Assembly (NCBI RefSeq): GCF_016921115.1
Contig: NZ_JAFFZS010000015.1
Coordinates: 62,001-126,000, forward strand
DNA: 64,000 bases
Reading direction: 5' to 3'
DNA from: Streptomyces actuosus
GTDB taxonomy: Bacteria > Actinomycetota > Actinomycetes > Streptomycetales > Streptomycetaceae
Made by a program: the position numbers and the translations under genes. The notes under the pieces are model-generated. The model ran no database searches and was not told the origin of the DNA. It saw only the letters and a program-made list of their open reading frames with translations. Positions within the stretch are counted from its first letter, which is position 1; every line of letters starts with the position of its first letter. Below are positions 44,637 to 52,517 of the stretch, piece by piece.

Positions 44637-45653
44637 GTGAGGGTCGGAATCGTCGGAGCCACCGGTCAGGTGGGCACGGTCATGCGCAGGATCCTCAAGG
44701 AGCGGAACTTCCCGGCCGATGAGCTGCGCCTGTTCGCCTCGGCCCGCTCGGCGGGCACCGTCCTGGACGGCGTGACGGTGGAGGACGCGGCGACCGCCGA
44801 CTACACCGGCCTGGACATCGTGCTGTTCTCCGCGGGCGGTGCCACCTCCAAGGCGCTGGCCGAGAAGGTCGCCTCGCAGGGCGCGGTCGTGATCGACAAC
44901 TCCTCGGCCTGGCGCCGGGACCCGGACGTTCCGCTGGTCGTCTCCGAGGTGAACCCGCACGCGGTCGCGCACCGCCCCAAGGGCATCATCGCCAACCCGA
45001 ACTGCACCACGATGGCCGCGATGCCGGTCCTGAAGCCGCTGCACCGGGAGGCCGGCCTGGAGGCCCTGGTCGTCGCCACCTACCAGGCGGTGTCCGGCTC
45101 TGGTCTGGCGGGCGTGGCCGAACTGCACGGACAGGCGCAGAAGGTGATCGCCGACGCCGACAAGCTCACGCACGACGGGGCTGCGGTCGACTTCCCCGAG
45201 CCGGGCGTCTACAAGCGGCCCATCGCCTTCAACGTGCTGCCGTTCGCCGGCAATCTCGTGGACGACGGTCTCGACGAGACCGACGAGGAGCAGAAGCTGC
45301 GCAACGAGTCCCGCAAGATCCTGGAGATCCCGGAGCTGAAGGTCTCGGGCACCTGCGTGCGGGTCCCGGTCTTCTCCGGCCACTCCCTCCAGGTCAACGC
45401 CCGCTTCGCCCGCCCGATCAGCCCGGAGCGCGCCACCGAGCTGCTCCAGGACGCCCCCGGGGTCGAGCTGTCCGACATCCCGACCCCGCTCCAGGCGGCC
45501 GGCCAGGACGTGTCGTACGTGGGCCGTATCCGCCGCGACGAGACGGTGGACAACGGCCTCGCGCTCTTCGTCTCCGGCGACAACCTCCGCAAGGGCGCCG
45601 CGCTGAACGCCGTGCAGATCGCCGAGCTGGTGGCGCAGGAGCTGAAGGGCTGA
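44637..45653 (+). CDS. asd: Aspartate-semialdehyde dehydrogenase
   Basis: Reduces aspartyl phosphate to aspartate semialdehyde, the branch point to lysine, diaminopimelate, threonine and methionine. 338 residues. The NADP-binding GATGQVG is at 8-14, catalytic Cys123 is in ANPNCTT, and the active-site His is in SGHSLQV. The GTG is chosen because GAGGGAG precedes it; eight codons upstream are open. No aspartokinase gene is adjacent, unlike many actinobacteria where ask precedes asd, so this is the stand-alone copy (asd2-like). Confidence 0.95.
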   Translation: MRVGIVGATGQVGTVMRRILKERNFPADELRLFASARSAGTVLDGVTVEDAATADYTGLDIVLFSAGGATSKALAEKVASQGAVVIDNSSAWRRDPDVPLVVSEVNPHAVAHRPKGIIANPNCTTMAAMPVLKPLHREAGLEALVVATYQAVSGSGLAGVAELHGQAQKVIADADKLTHDGAAVDFPEPGVYKRPIAFNVLPFAGNLVDDGLDETDEEQKLRNESRKILEIPELKVSGTCVRVPVFSGHSLQVNARFARPISPERATELLQDAPGVELSDIPTPLQAAGQDVSYVGRIRRDETVDNGLALFVSGDNLRKGAALNAVQIAELVAQELKG

Positions 45654-45664
45654 AGGACCGAGGC

Positions 45665-45700
45665 GCCGGTCTGCCGGAGGCGGGCCTCCGGCAGACCGGC
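45665..45700. terminator. Bidirectional terminator after asd
   Basis: A perfect 16-bp stem (GCCGGTCTGCCGGAGG and its complement) with a CGGG loop, between convergent genes. Confidence 0.85.
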
Positions 45701-45706
45701 GGCGGG

Positions 45707-46183
45707 CTAGGGCCGGCCGACCTCGTAGAGGAAACAGCCGTACTCGACGGCCCGGACGTGGACGAGCGCCACGGCCGGGTCGTCGAACGCGTTGTGGAGG
45801 CCTTCTGTGAAGCCCTCGGGGGTCCGCACCAGTTGCCCGCCGAGGATGCGCCCGTCGGCGGAGTAGCGGCGCAGGACCCGGTGGGTCTCGGTGAACGCCA
45901 GGCCCCCGTTCCCGGGCCCCGTGCACTCCTGCGCGTGGACGAAGACGGGCCCCTGCTCGTCGTAGGCCCCGGGTTCGGCGCCGGTGCCGGCCGCCCAGCG
46001 GCGCAGGGGAGCGTACGAGACGAGGGCGATCCGCTCACCGGGCCGGCTGCGGCGCAGGCAGCAGCGCAGCGGGGCGCCGCCCTCGGTGTCAGTGAACGGG
46101 GACGGGGCGCGTCCCGCGTCGTCGCCGGCGCGCAGCTCCCTCAGGACCTCCGCCGCGATGGGTCGTGCGATGTGGGTGCTCAT
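45707..46183 (-). CDS. DUF1203 family protein
   Basis: 158 residues. The DUF1203 pattern is visible: LRCCLRRSRPGERIALVSYAPL, GPVFVHAQECTG, RVLRRYSADGRI, and the end EYGCFLYEVGRP. The function of the family is unknown. It is soluble, without signal peptide. The upstream sequence shows no Shine-Dalgarno sequence. It stands alone after the asd terminator. Confidence 0.88.
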   Translation of the reverse strand: MSTHIARPIAAEVLRELRAGDDAGRAPSPFTDTEGGAPLRCCLRRSRPGERIALVSYAPLRRWAAGTGAEPGAYDEQGPVFVHAQECTGPGNGGLAFTETHRVLRRYSADGRILGGQLVRTPEGFTEGLHNAFDDPAVALVHVRAVEYGCFLYEVGRP

Positions 46184-46353
46184 GCAGTCGAGGTTCGCGC
46201 CCGCGGACCCGTTCCACCGGCGGGATCCGGACGCCGTCCTCGCCGGGGCCGTCGCGGGAGTTCTTTCCCTGCGGGGCCCGGTGGGTTCTGGTCTACAGTG
46301 GTCGCATTTCCAGATTCCGGAGGTACGCGACGCGTGAGCAGGGGGAACACGGC

Positions 46354-46713
46354 TTGCGCGCCGGGGACGAGGCCCCGGGCCGGGCGGAGGACACCCGCGC
46401 CCCGTACACCGGCCCGCGGTACGGCGCCTGTGATTGGATCGAGAAGGGCTCGCACACGAGGCGGGCCCGGTTCATCTGTGTGTCCTGCGGCCTCGCCCGC
46501 ACTGCGGACGATCTCGCAGCCGTCGGCGTCGCGGCAGGACAGGATGGGATCTCCCGCCCCGGGCCACCAGCCTGTGCCGGAAGGGTGACGGCGGCCACGA
46601 GCCGTTCCAGCGCCCGTGAACCTCAGCCCGCCAGGGTTGGAATCCCCCTCTTCCGTGAGGGGGAGGATGTCGAACACAACGAGGAGATGACCGCGTGCCT
46701 GGCACAAACCTGA
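46354..46713 (+). CDS. Possible small cysteine-containing protein before pepN copy 2
   Basis: A 119-residue frame from TTG with AGGGGGA 7-8 bases upstream. The first part has strong Streptomyces third-position bias and contains GPRYGACDWIEKGSHTRRARFICVSCG, with a CxxC pair. The bias decays after about 50 codons and the frame then runs 19 bases into pepN. This looks like a real small gene with a degraded end, or a remnant. A GTG-started ORF at 46336 in another frame has a good GGAGG box but poor codon bias. I do not recognise the protein. Confidence 0.35.
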   Translation: MRAGDEAPGRAEDTRAPYTGPRYGACDWIEKGSHTRRARFICVSCGLARTADDLAAVGVAAGQDGISRPGPPACAGRVTAATSRSSAREPQPARVGIPLFREGEDVEHNEEMTACLAQT

Positions 46714-49274
46714 CTCGCGAAGAGGCACAGCAGCGGGCGAAGCTGCTCACCGTTGACTCCTACGAGGTCGAGCTCGATCTCTCGGGCGCGCAGGAGGGCG
46801 GCACCTACCGGTCCGTGACCACGGTGCGCTTCGACGTGGCGGAGAACGGCGCGGAGTCCTTCATCGACCTGGTGGCCCCGGCCGTCCACGAGGTGACGCT
46901 CAACGGGGACGCCCTCGACCCGGCGGACGTCTTCGACGACTCGCGGATCCTGCTGCCCGGCCTGCTCGCGGGCCGCAACGTCCTGCGGGTGGTCGCCGAC
47001 TGCGCGTACACCAACACCGGTGAGGGCCTGCACCGCTTCGTCGACCCGGTCGACGACCAGGCCTACCTCTACACGCAGTTCGAGGTGCCGGACGCCCGCC
47101 GCGTCTTCGCCTCGTTCGAGCAGCCCGACCTGAAAGCCACGTTCCGGTTCACCGTGCGTGCGCCGGAGGGCTGGACCGTGGTGTCCAACTCGCCGACCCC
47201 GGAGCCCAAGGACAACGTCTGGGCCTTCGAGCCGACGCCGCGGATCTCCACGTACGTCACGGCGCTCGTCGTCGGCCCGTACCACAGTGTGCACAGCGTC
47301 TACGAGAAGGACGGGCAGAGCGTGCCGCTGGGCATCTACTGCCGTCCCTCGCTGGCCGAGTTCCTGGACTCGGACGCCATCTTCGAGGTGACCCGGCAGG
47401 GCTTCGACTGGTTCCAGGAGAAGTTCGACTACGCCTACCCGTTCGAGAAGTACGACCAGCTCTTCGTGCCCGAGTTCAACGCGGGCGCGATGGAGAACGC
47501 CGGTGCCGTGACCATCCGCGACCAGTACGTCTTCCGGTCGAAGGTGACCGACGCGGCGTACGAGGTGCGGGCGGAGACCATCCTGCACGAGCTGGCCCAC
47601 ATGTGGTTCGGCGACCTGGTCACCATGGAGTGGTGGAACGACCTGTGGCTGAACGAGTCGTTCGCCACCTACACGTCGATCGCCTGCCAGGCGTACGCGC
47701 CCGGGTCGCGCTGGCCGCACTCGTGGACCACGTTCGCCAACTCCATGAAGACGTGGGCCTACCGGCAGGACCAGCTGCCGTCCACCCACCCGATCATGGC
47801 AGAGATCCGCGACCTGGACGACGTGCTCGTCAACTTCGACGGCATCACGTACGCCAAGGGCGCGAGTGTGCTGAAGCAGCTCGTGGCGTACGTCGGCATG
47901 GACGAGTTCTTCCAGGGCGTCCAGGCGTACTTCAAGCGTCACGCCTTCGGCAACACCCGCCTCGCCGACCTGCTGGGCGCACTGGAGGAGACCTCCGGGC
48001 GGGACCTGAAGACCTGGTCGAGGAAGTGGCTGGAGACGGCCGGCATCAACATCCTGCGTCCGGAGATCGAGACGGACGCCTCGGGCGTCGTCACGTCCTT
48101 CGCGGTCCGTCAGGAGGCCCCGGCGCTGCCGGCCGGTGCCAAGGGCGAGCCGGTGCTGCGTCCGCACCGCATCGCCATCGGCCTGTACACGTTCGACGAC
48201 GAGGCGGGCAAGCTGGTCCGCGACGACCGCGTCGAGCTGGACGTCGACGGCGAGCTGACGGCCGTACCGCAGCTGGTGGGCCGCCGCCGCCCGGACGTCG
48301 TCCTCCTCAACGACGACGACCTGTCGTACGCCAAGGTGCGCCTGGACGAGCGGTCGCTGGCGTTCGTGACGGAGCACCTCGGCGACTTCGAGGCCTCGCT
48401 GCCGCGCGCGCTGTGCTGGGCGTCGGCGTGGGACATGACGCGGGACGCGGAGCTGGCGGCCCGTGACTACCTGTCCCTGGTGCTGTCCGGCATCGGCAAG
48501 GAGTCCGACATCGGTGTCGTGCAGTCGCTGCACCGCCAGGTGAAGCTGGCGATCGACCTGTACGCCGACCCCACCGGCCGCGAGGCCCTGCTGACCCGCT
48601 GGACGGACGCCACGCTGGCCCACCTGCGGTCCGCGGAGCCGGGCAGCGACCACCAGCTGGCCTGGGCGCGGGCGTTCGCGGCGACGGCCCGCACGCCGGA
48701 GCAGCTGGACCTGCTGGAGGCCCTGCTCGACGGCACGCACTCCGTCGAGGGCCTCGTCGTGGACACCGAGCTGCGGTGGGCGTTCGTGCAGCGGCTCGCG
48801 GCCGTGGGGCGCTTCGACGAGACCGAGATCGCGGGCGAGTACGAGCGGGACCGGACGGCGGCCGGTGAGCGGCACGCGGCCACCGCGCGTGCCGCGCGCC
48901 CGACGCCGGAGGCCAAGGCGGAGGCGTGGGCGTCGGTGGTGGAGTCCGACAAGCTCCCGAACGCCGTGCAGGAGGCGGTCATCGCCGGCTTCGTCCAGAC
49001 CGACCAGCGGGAGCTGCTCGCGCCGTACACGGAGCACTACTTCGAGGCGGTCAAGGGCGTCTGGGACTCGCGCTCGCACGAGATGGCCCAGCAGATCGCC
49101 GTCGGCCTCTACCCGGCGGTGCAGGTGTCGCAGGACACCCTGAGCCGGACCGACACCTGGCTGGCCGCGGCCGAGCCGAGCGCGGCCCTGCGGCGGCTGG
49201 TCTCGGAGTCCCGCGCGGGCATCGAGCGGGCGCTGAAGGCCCAGGCGGCGGACGCCGCGGCGGCGACCGAGTAG
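46695..49274 (+). CDS. pepN: M1-family aminopeptidase N (copy 2)
   Basis: 859 residues. GAMEN is at 264-268; HELAH gives His298, Glu299, His302, and Glu321 (LWLNESFAT) is the third ligand. The catalytic domain is followed by the ERAP1-like C-terminal domain with LNDDDLSYAKVRLDERSL. It is closely similar to copy 1 throughout and follows the common Streptomyces PepN pattern (GAMENAG). The GTG has GAGGAG upstream. A perfect terminator hairpin overlaps its stop codon. Confidence 0.96.
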   Translation: MPGTNLTREEAQQRAKLLTVDSYEVELDLSGAQEGGTYRSVTTVRFDVAENGAESFIDLVAPAVHEVTLNGDALDPADVFDDSRILLPGLLAGRNVLRVVADCAYTNTGEGLHRFVDPVDDQAYLYTQFEVPDARRVFASFEQPDLKATFRFTVRAPEGWTVVSNSPTPEPKDNVWAFEPTPRISTYVTALVVGPYHSVHSVYEKDGQSVPLGIYCRPSLAEFLDSDAIFEVTRQGFDWFQEKFDYAYPFEKYDQLFVPEFNAGAMENAGAVTIRDQYVFRSKVTDAAYEVRAETILHELAHMWFGDLVTMEWWNDLWLNESFATYTSIACQAYAPGSRWPHSWTTFANSMKTWAYRQDQLPSTHPIMAEIRDLDDVLVNFDGITYAKGASVLKQLVAYVGMDEFFQGVQAYFKRHAFGNTRLADLLGALEETSGRDLKTWSRKWLETAGINILRPEIETDASGVVTSFAVRQEAPALPAGAKGEPVLRPHRIAIGLYTFDDEAGKLVRDDRVELDVDGELTAVPQLVGRRRPDVVLLNDDDLSYAKVRLDERSLAFVTEHLGDFEASLPRALCWASAWDMTRDAELAARDYLSLVLSGIGKESDIGVVQSLHRQVKLAIDLYADPTGREALLTRWTDATLAHLRSAEPGSDHQLAWARAFAATARTPEQLDLLEALLDGTHSVEGLVVDTELRWAFVQRLAAVGRFDETEIAGEYERDRTAAGERHAATARAARPTPEAKAEAWASVVESDKLPNAVQEAVIAGFVQTDQRELLAPYTEHYFEAVKGVWDSRSHEMAQQIAVGLYPAVQVSQDTLSRTDTWLAAAEPSAALRRLVSESRAGIERALKAQAADAAAATE

Positions 49275-49300
49275 CATCCGTGCGGCGGTCGCACGGATGC
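49274..49300. terminator. Bidirectional terminator after pepN copy 2
   Basis: GCATCCGTGCG / CGCACGGATGC, perfect 11-bp stem with a 5-base loop, beginning at the last base of the stop codon. Confidence 0.8.
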
Positions 49301-49348
49301 CGTGCGACCGGCGCGCGACCTGCGGACGGGCGGGTGGCCGGGAGCCGG

Positions 49349-50296
49349 TCACCCGCCCGACGTCTGTCGCGGGGTGCCCGCCGTCGCTGTCACGGGACCC
49401 GGTCGCCCGCCGCGGCCGGGCCGGTCCGACGGCCGTTCGGCCGTACCGGTCCGGTGGAGCTGGCCCGCCACGGTCGCCCCGAACGCCACCGCCATGCCCG
49501 CCGCCTGGACCGGCGTGAGCGCCTGACCGAGCGCGGCCCAGCCGACGGTCGCGGCGGTCAGCGGGGAGAGCGGGCCGAGGAAGGTGACCTGCGTGGCGGT
49601 CAGGCGGCCGATGCCGCGGAACCACAGCCAGTAGGCGACGGCCGTGTTGGCGAGCGCGAGGTAGACGTAGCCGCCGACGGCCGGGCCGTTCAGCGCGGGC
49701 GGCGCGCCTTCGACCCCCAGGGCGAGGGGGGCGACGAGCAGTCCGCCCGCGGTCAGCTGCCAGCCGGCGAGGGCGAGCGGGCCGACGCCGTCGGGGCGGC
49801 CCCACCTCTGGGTCAGGACGGTGCCGGCCGACATCGACACGGTGGCGGCGAGGGCCGCCGTCACACCGAGCACGTCCAGGGCCCCGGCCGCCCGCAGGAC
49901 GACCAGGCTGACGCCGAACGCGGCCACGATCCCGGTGAGCACGGACCGCGCGGTGGGCCGCTGCCCCAGCAGCACCGCCGACAGCCCCACCACGCACAGC
50001 GGTCCGACCGAGGTGACGACGGCCGCCGTGCCGCCGGGCAGCCGGTAGGCGGACAGGAACAGCAGCGGGAAGAAGGCGCCGATGTTGAGCGCGCCGAGCA
50101 CAGCCGCACGGCCCCACCAGATGCCGCGCGGCAGGACCCGGGTGAGCGCCAGGAGCAGCAGCCCGGCGGGCAGGGCCCGCATCAGGCCGGTGAACAGGGG
50201 GCGGCCGGGTGGCAGGAACTCGGTGGTGACGGCATAGGTGGTGCCCCAGGAGACGGGGGCGAGTGCGGTGAGCAGGACGGTGGCCGAGCGGTTCAT
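49349..50296 (-). CDS. EamA/DMT-family transporter
   Basis: 315 residues, ten predicted helices in two EamA repeats (WGTTYAVTTEFLPPGRPLFTGLMRALPAG in the first, ALANTAVAYWLWFRGIGRLTATQVTFLGPLSPLTA in the second). The family exports metabolites such as amino acids. The C-terminal tail is disordered and Arg/Gly-rich. The ATG follows the MFS stop by 20 bases, so both come from the MarR-controlled promoter. Confidence 0.88.
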   Translation of the reverse strand: MNRSATVLLTALAPVSWGTTYAVTTEFLPPGRPLFTGLMRALPAGLLLLALTRVLPRGIWWGRAAVLGALNIGAFFPLLFLSAYRLPGGTAAVVTSVGPLCVVGLSAVLLGQRPTARSVLTGIVAAFGVSLVVLRAAGALDVLGVTAALAATVSMSAGTVLTQRWGRPDGVGPLALAGWQLTAGGLLVAPLALGVEGAPPALNGPAVGGYVYLALANTAVAYWLWFRGIGRLTATQVTFLGPLSPLTAATVGWAALGQALTPVQAAGMAVAFGATVAGQLHRTGTAERPSDRPGRGGRPGPVTATAGTPRQTSGG

Positions 50297-50316
50297 GGCG
50301 GTGGATCCCTTCGGTG

Positions 50317-51684
50317 TCACACCGCGACGCGCGCGTCGGCGGAGCGGGCCCGGGCCTGCGGGGCCGACGGGGCCGGGGCAGGGGGCGGGGCCGGGGCGGT
50401 GGTGGAGGCCGCGGCGGCGGAGGAGGTGGACGGGCCGGCCGAGCCGCCGGCGGTGGCCGGGACGGGGCGCACCGCCTCGGCCGGCAGGCGGCGCTCGGCC
50501 CGGATCAGCAGGACGGCGGCCGCCGCCGAGGTGGCGATGAGCAGCGCCCAGGGGAGCCGTCCGTCCGCCGCGAACAGGACGGTGAACAGCGAGGGCGCCA
50601 CGGCCTTCGCCAGCGACCAGGACATCTGGTAGGCGGCCGTGTACCGGCCGCGGGCGTCCTCGGGCGCCGCCGACACGGCCAGTACCTCGGCCGCCGGGCT
50701 GTGGATCAGTTCACCGAGCGTGTAGACGACGATCACGGCGGTGAGGGCGAGGCCGAGCGCCGGGCCGGAGGCCGGGCGGAGGCTGCCGAGCACGATCTGC
50801 GCGGCGAACGCGGCCGAGAACAGGATGCCGCCGAGCGCCGCGGCCCGGGTGCGCCGCGCGCCGGCCCGCCGGACCCGGCTGCCGACCCAGACGCCGGCGA
50901 GTGCGCACAGCACCGTGTTGACGGTGAACGCCGATCCGGTGAGCGCGGCGGGCGCGTGCAGCCACTCCAGCAGGAACAGCGGGAAGAGGACGGACAGGGC
51001 CGAGTAGTTGAGCGCGTTCAGGAAGTTCGCTCCGGTGACGACCAGGAAGGGCCGGTCGGTGAGGACGAGCCGGTACCCGTCCCGGCGCCGGGGCGCGGTG
51101 GACCGCACCGGGCGCAGCGGGCGCAGCAGCACCGCGGCGACGGCGAAGGAGACCGCGTTGCCCCAGGCGGCGCAGGTGTAGCCGGTGGGGCCGGCGAAGG
51201 CGATGACCAGGGAGGCGAGGAGCGCCCCGGCGCCGTTGCCGGCGTTCTGCAGGGCCCGGGTGGCCGCCTGGAGCCGATCGCGGTCCGCTCCCTGCGTCAC
51301 CTCTCCGACCAGGGCCTGCTGCGCGGCGGGGAAGGCGCGGTCGGCCGCCGCGGTGACCAGCGCGACGGCGGCGAAGGCGGTCAGGGAGTGGGCGAAGGGG
51401 TACAGCGCGAAGCCGGTGGCGCGCACCCCGTACAGCACGTACTGCACGCGTTTGGCCCCGTAGCGGTCGACGGCCGCCCCGGCGAGCGGGAGGACACCGA
51501 GGCCCGAGAGGCCGGTCACGGTGAGGACGGCGCCCACGACGGTGAAGGGCAGCCCGGTGACGTGGTGGAAGAACACCAGCGTGAACGGCACGTACATACC
51601 GGTGCCGGCTCCGCTGACTGCGGCGGCGACGGGCAGGGCCCACCGGCCCGGTATGCGGTCGGGCCTGTGGTGCGGCTCTTTCAC
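50317..51684 (-). CDS. Major facilitator superfamily efflux protein
   Basis: 455 residues, twelve predicted helices, MFS drug:proton antiporter type (DRYGAKRVQYVLYGVRATGFALYP between helices 2 and 3). The C-terminal 50 residues are a Pro/Ala/Ser tail. The GTG has GAGGGGGA upstream. It is divergent from a MarR gene whose palindrome covers its promoter, so it is probably an inducible exporter of a toxic compound. Confidence 0.88.
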   Translation of the reverse strand: MKEPHHRPDRIPGRWALPVAAAVSGAGTGMYVPFTLVFFHHVTGLPFTVVGAVLTVTGLSGLGVLPLAGAAVDRYGAKRVQYVLYGVRATGFALYPFAHSLTAFAAVALVTAAADRAFPAAQQALVGEVTQGADRDRLQAATRALQNAGNGAGALLASLVIAFAGPTGYTCAAWGNAVSFAVAAVLLRPLRPVRSTAPRRRDGYRLVLTDRPFLVVTGANFLNALNYSALSVLFPLFLLEWLHAPAALTGSAFTVNTVLCALAGVWVGSRVRRAGARRTRAAALGGILFSAAFAAQIVLGSLRPASGPALGLALTAVIVVYTLGELIHSPAAEVLAVSAAPEDARGRYTAAYQMSWSLAKAVAPSLFTVLFAADGRLPWALLIATSAAAAVLLIRAERRLPAEAVRPVPATAGGSAGPSTSSAAAASTTAPAPPPAPAPSAPQARARSADARVAV

Positions 51685-51718
51685 GGCGATCCCCCTCGAC
51701 AGTTGCTTGATGGAATGC

Positions 51719-51746
51719 AGCTTAGCTCTAAGCTACTTAAGGTCAA
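51719..51746 (-). promoter_or_regulatory. MFS promoter with overlapping MarR operator
   Basis: On the minus strand TTGACC (51741-51746), 16 bases, TAAGCT (51719-51724). AGCTTAG-CT-CTAAGCT, a perfect 16-bp palindrome at 51719-51734, covers the -10 and half the spacer. Binding would block RNA polymerase directly. Confidence 0.7.
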
Positions 51747-51755
51747 GCCACTTTC

Positions 51756-51784
51756 TTGCGGCCCATCGAGGTGATGCGGATACT
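51756..51784 (+). promoter_or_regulatory. marR promoter (leaderless)
   Basis: TTGCGG (51756-51761), 17 bases, GATACT (51779-51784), 6 bases to the ATG, no Shine-Dalgarno. Confidence 0.6.
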
Positions 51785-51790
51785 CGGCCC

Positions 51791-52339
51791 ATGAACCCGA
51801 ACACCGGCCCGCACCCCGGCCCGACGCCCGGGACCACCGCCGACGACCCGGTCGACGCGATCATCGAGCAGTGGGCCGCGGCCCGGCCGGATCTCGACAC
51901 CCGCGCCATGGAGGTCTTCGGCCGCATCTACCGGCTCGCGCGCACCATGGGCGACCGCATGGAGACGGCCTACGCGCGGTTCGGGATCTCCCGCGGCGAG
52001 TTCGACGTCCTGGCCACCCTGCGCCGCGCCGGCGAACCGTACGCCCTGTCGCCGCGTCAGCTGTCGGCGACCCTGATGCTCACCACGGGCGGCATGACCG
52101 GCCGCCTCGACAAGCTGGAGCGCGCCGGCCTGCTGCGCCGCTCCCCCGATCCGCACGACCGGCGCGGCCTCCGGGTGACGCTGACCGACAAGGGCTTCCG
52201 CCTGATCGACGAGGCGGTCGGCGCCGGTCTGGACGTCCAGACGGAGGCCCTGCACGCCTCCCTGACCGACGAACAGGCCGGCCTGCTGGCCGGCCTGCTG
52301 AGGGAACTGCTGGCGGGAACGGCGCGGGCGGACCGCTGA
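51791..52339 (+). CDS. MarR-family regulator
   Basis: 182 residues. The winged helix spans about 75-140: FDVLATLRRAGEPYALSPRQLSATLMLTTGGMTGRLDKLERAGLLRRSPDPHDRRGLRVTLT, with the DxR wing motif. An N-terminal extension of about 30 residues is Pro/Thr-rich. The divergent MFS-EamA pair is the likely target; a perfect palindrome lies in the shared region. Confidence 0.93.
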   Translation: MNPNTGPHPGPTPGTTADDPVDAIIEQWAAARPDLDTRAMEVFGRIYRLARTMGDRMETAYARFGISRGEFDVLATLRRAGEPYALSPRQLSATLMLTTGGMTGRLDKLERAGLLRRSPDPHDRRGLRVTLTDKGFRLIDEAVGAGLDVQTEALHASLTDEQAGLLAGLLRELLAGTARADR

Positions 52340-52517
52340 GCGGTCGGCCGACGTCCACCGAGGCCCGGCAGCGCTCCGGAGGGGCGCGCGGAACCGTGCG
52401 ACCGGCCACCACGGCGCCGCACTCGACGGGCCTCGGCCGCGGCGCTCCCGGCGGAGCTCAAGTCCCCGCACGTGCCCCGGGGGCGGGCACGTCGGCGGCT
52501 GCCGCGCGGAGTGCCGT

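Noticed and set aside
46336..46588. GTG-started ORF with a GGAGG box before pepN copy 2
   Set aside because: Its third-position GC bias is poor; the overlapping frame beginning at TTG 46354 carries the bias.
46623..50117. Minus-strand frame of 1,164 codons across pepN copy 2
   Set aside because: Shadow of pepN and EamA coding sequence, with mirror composition.
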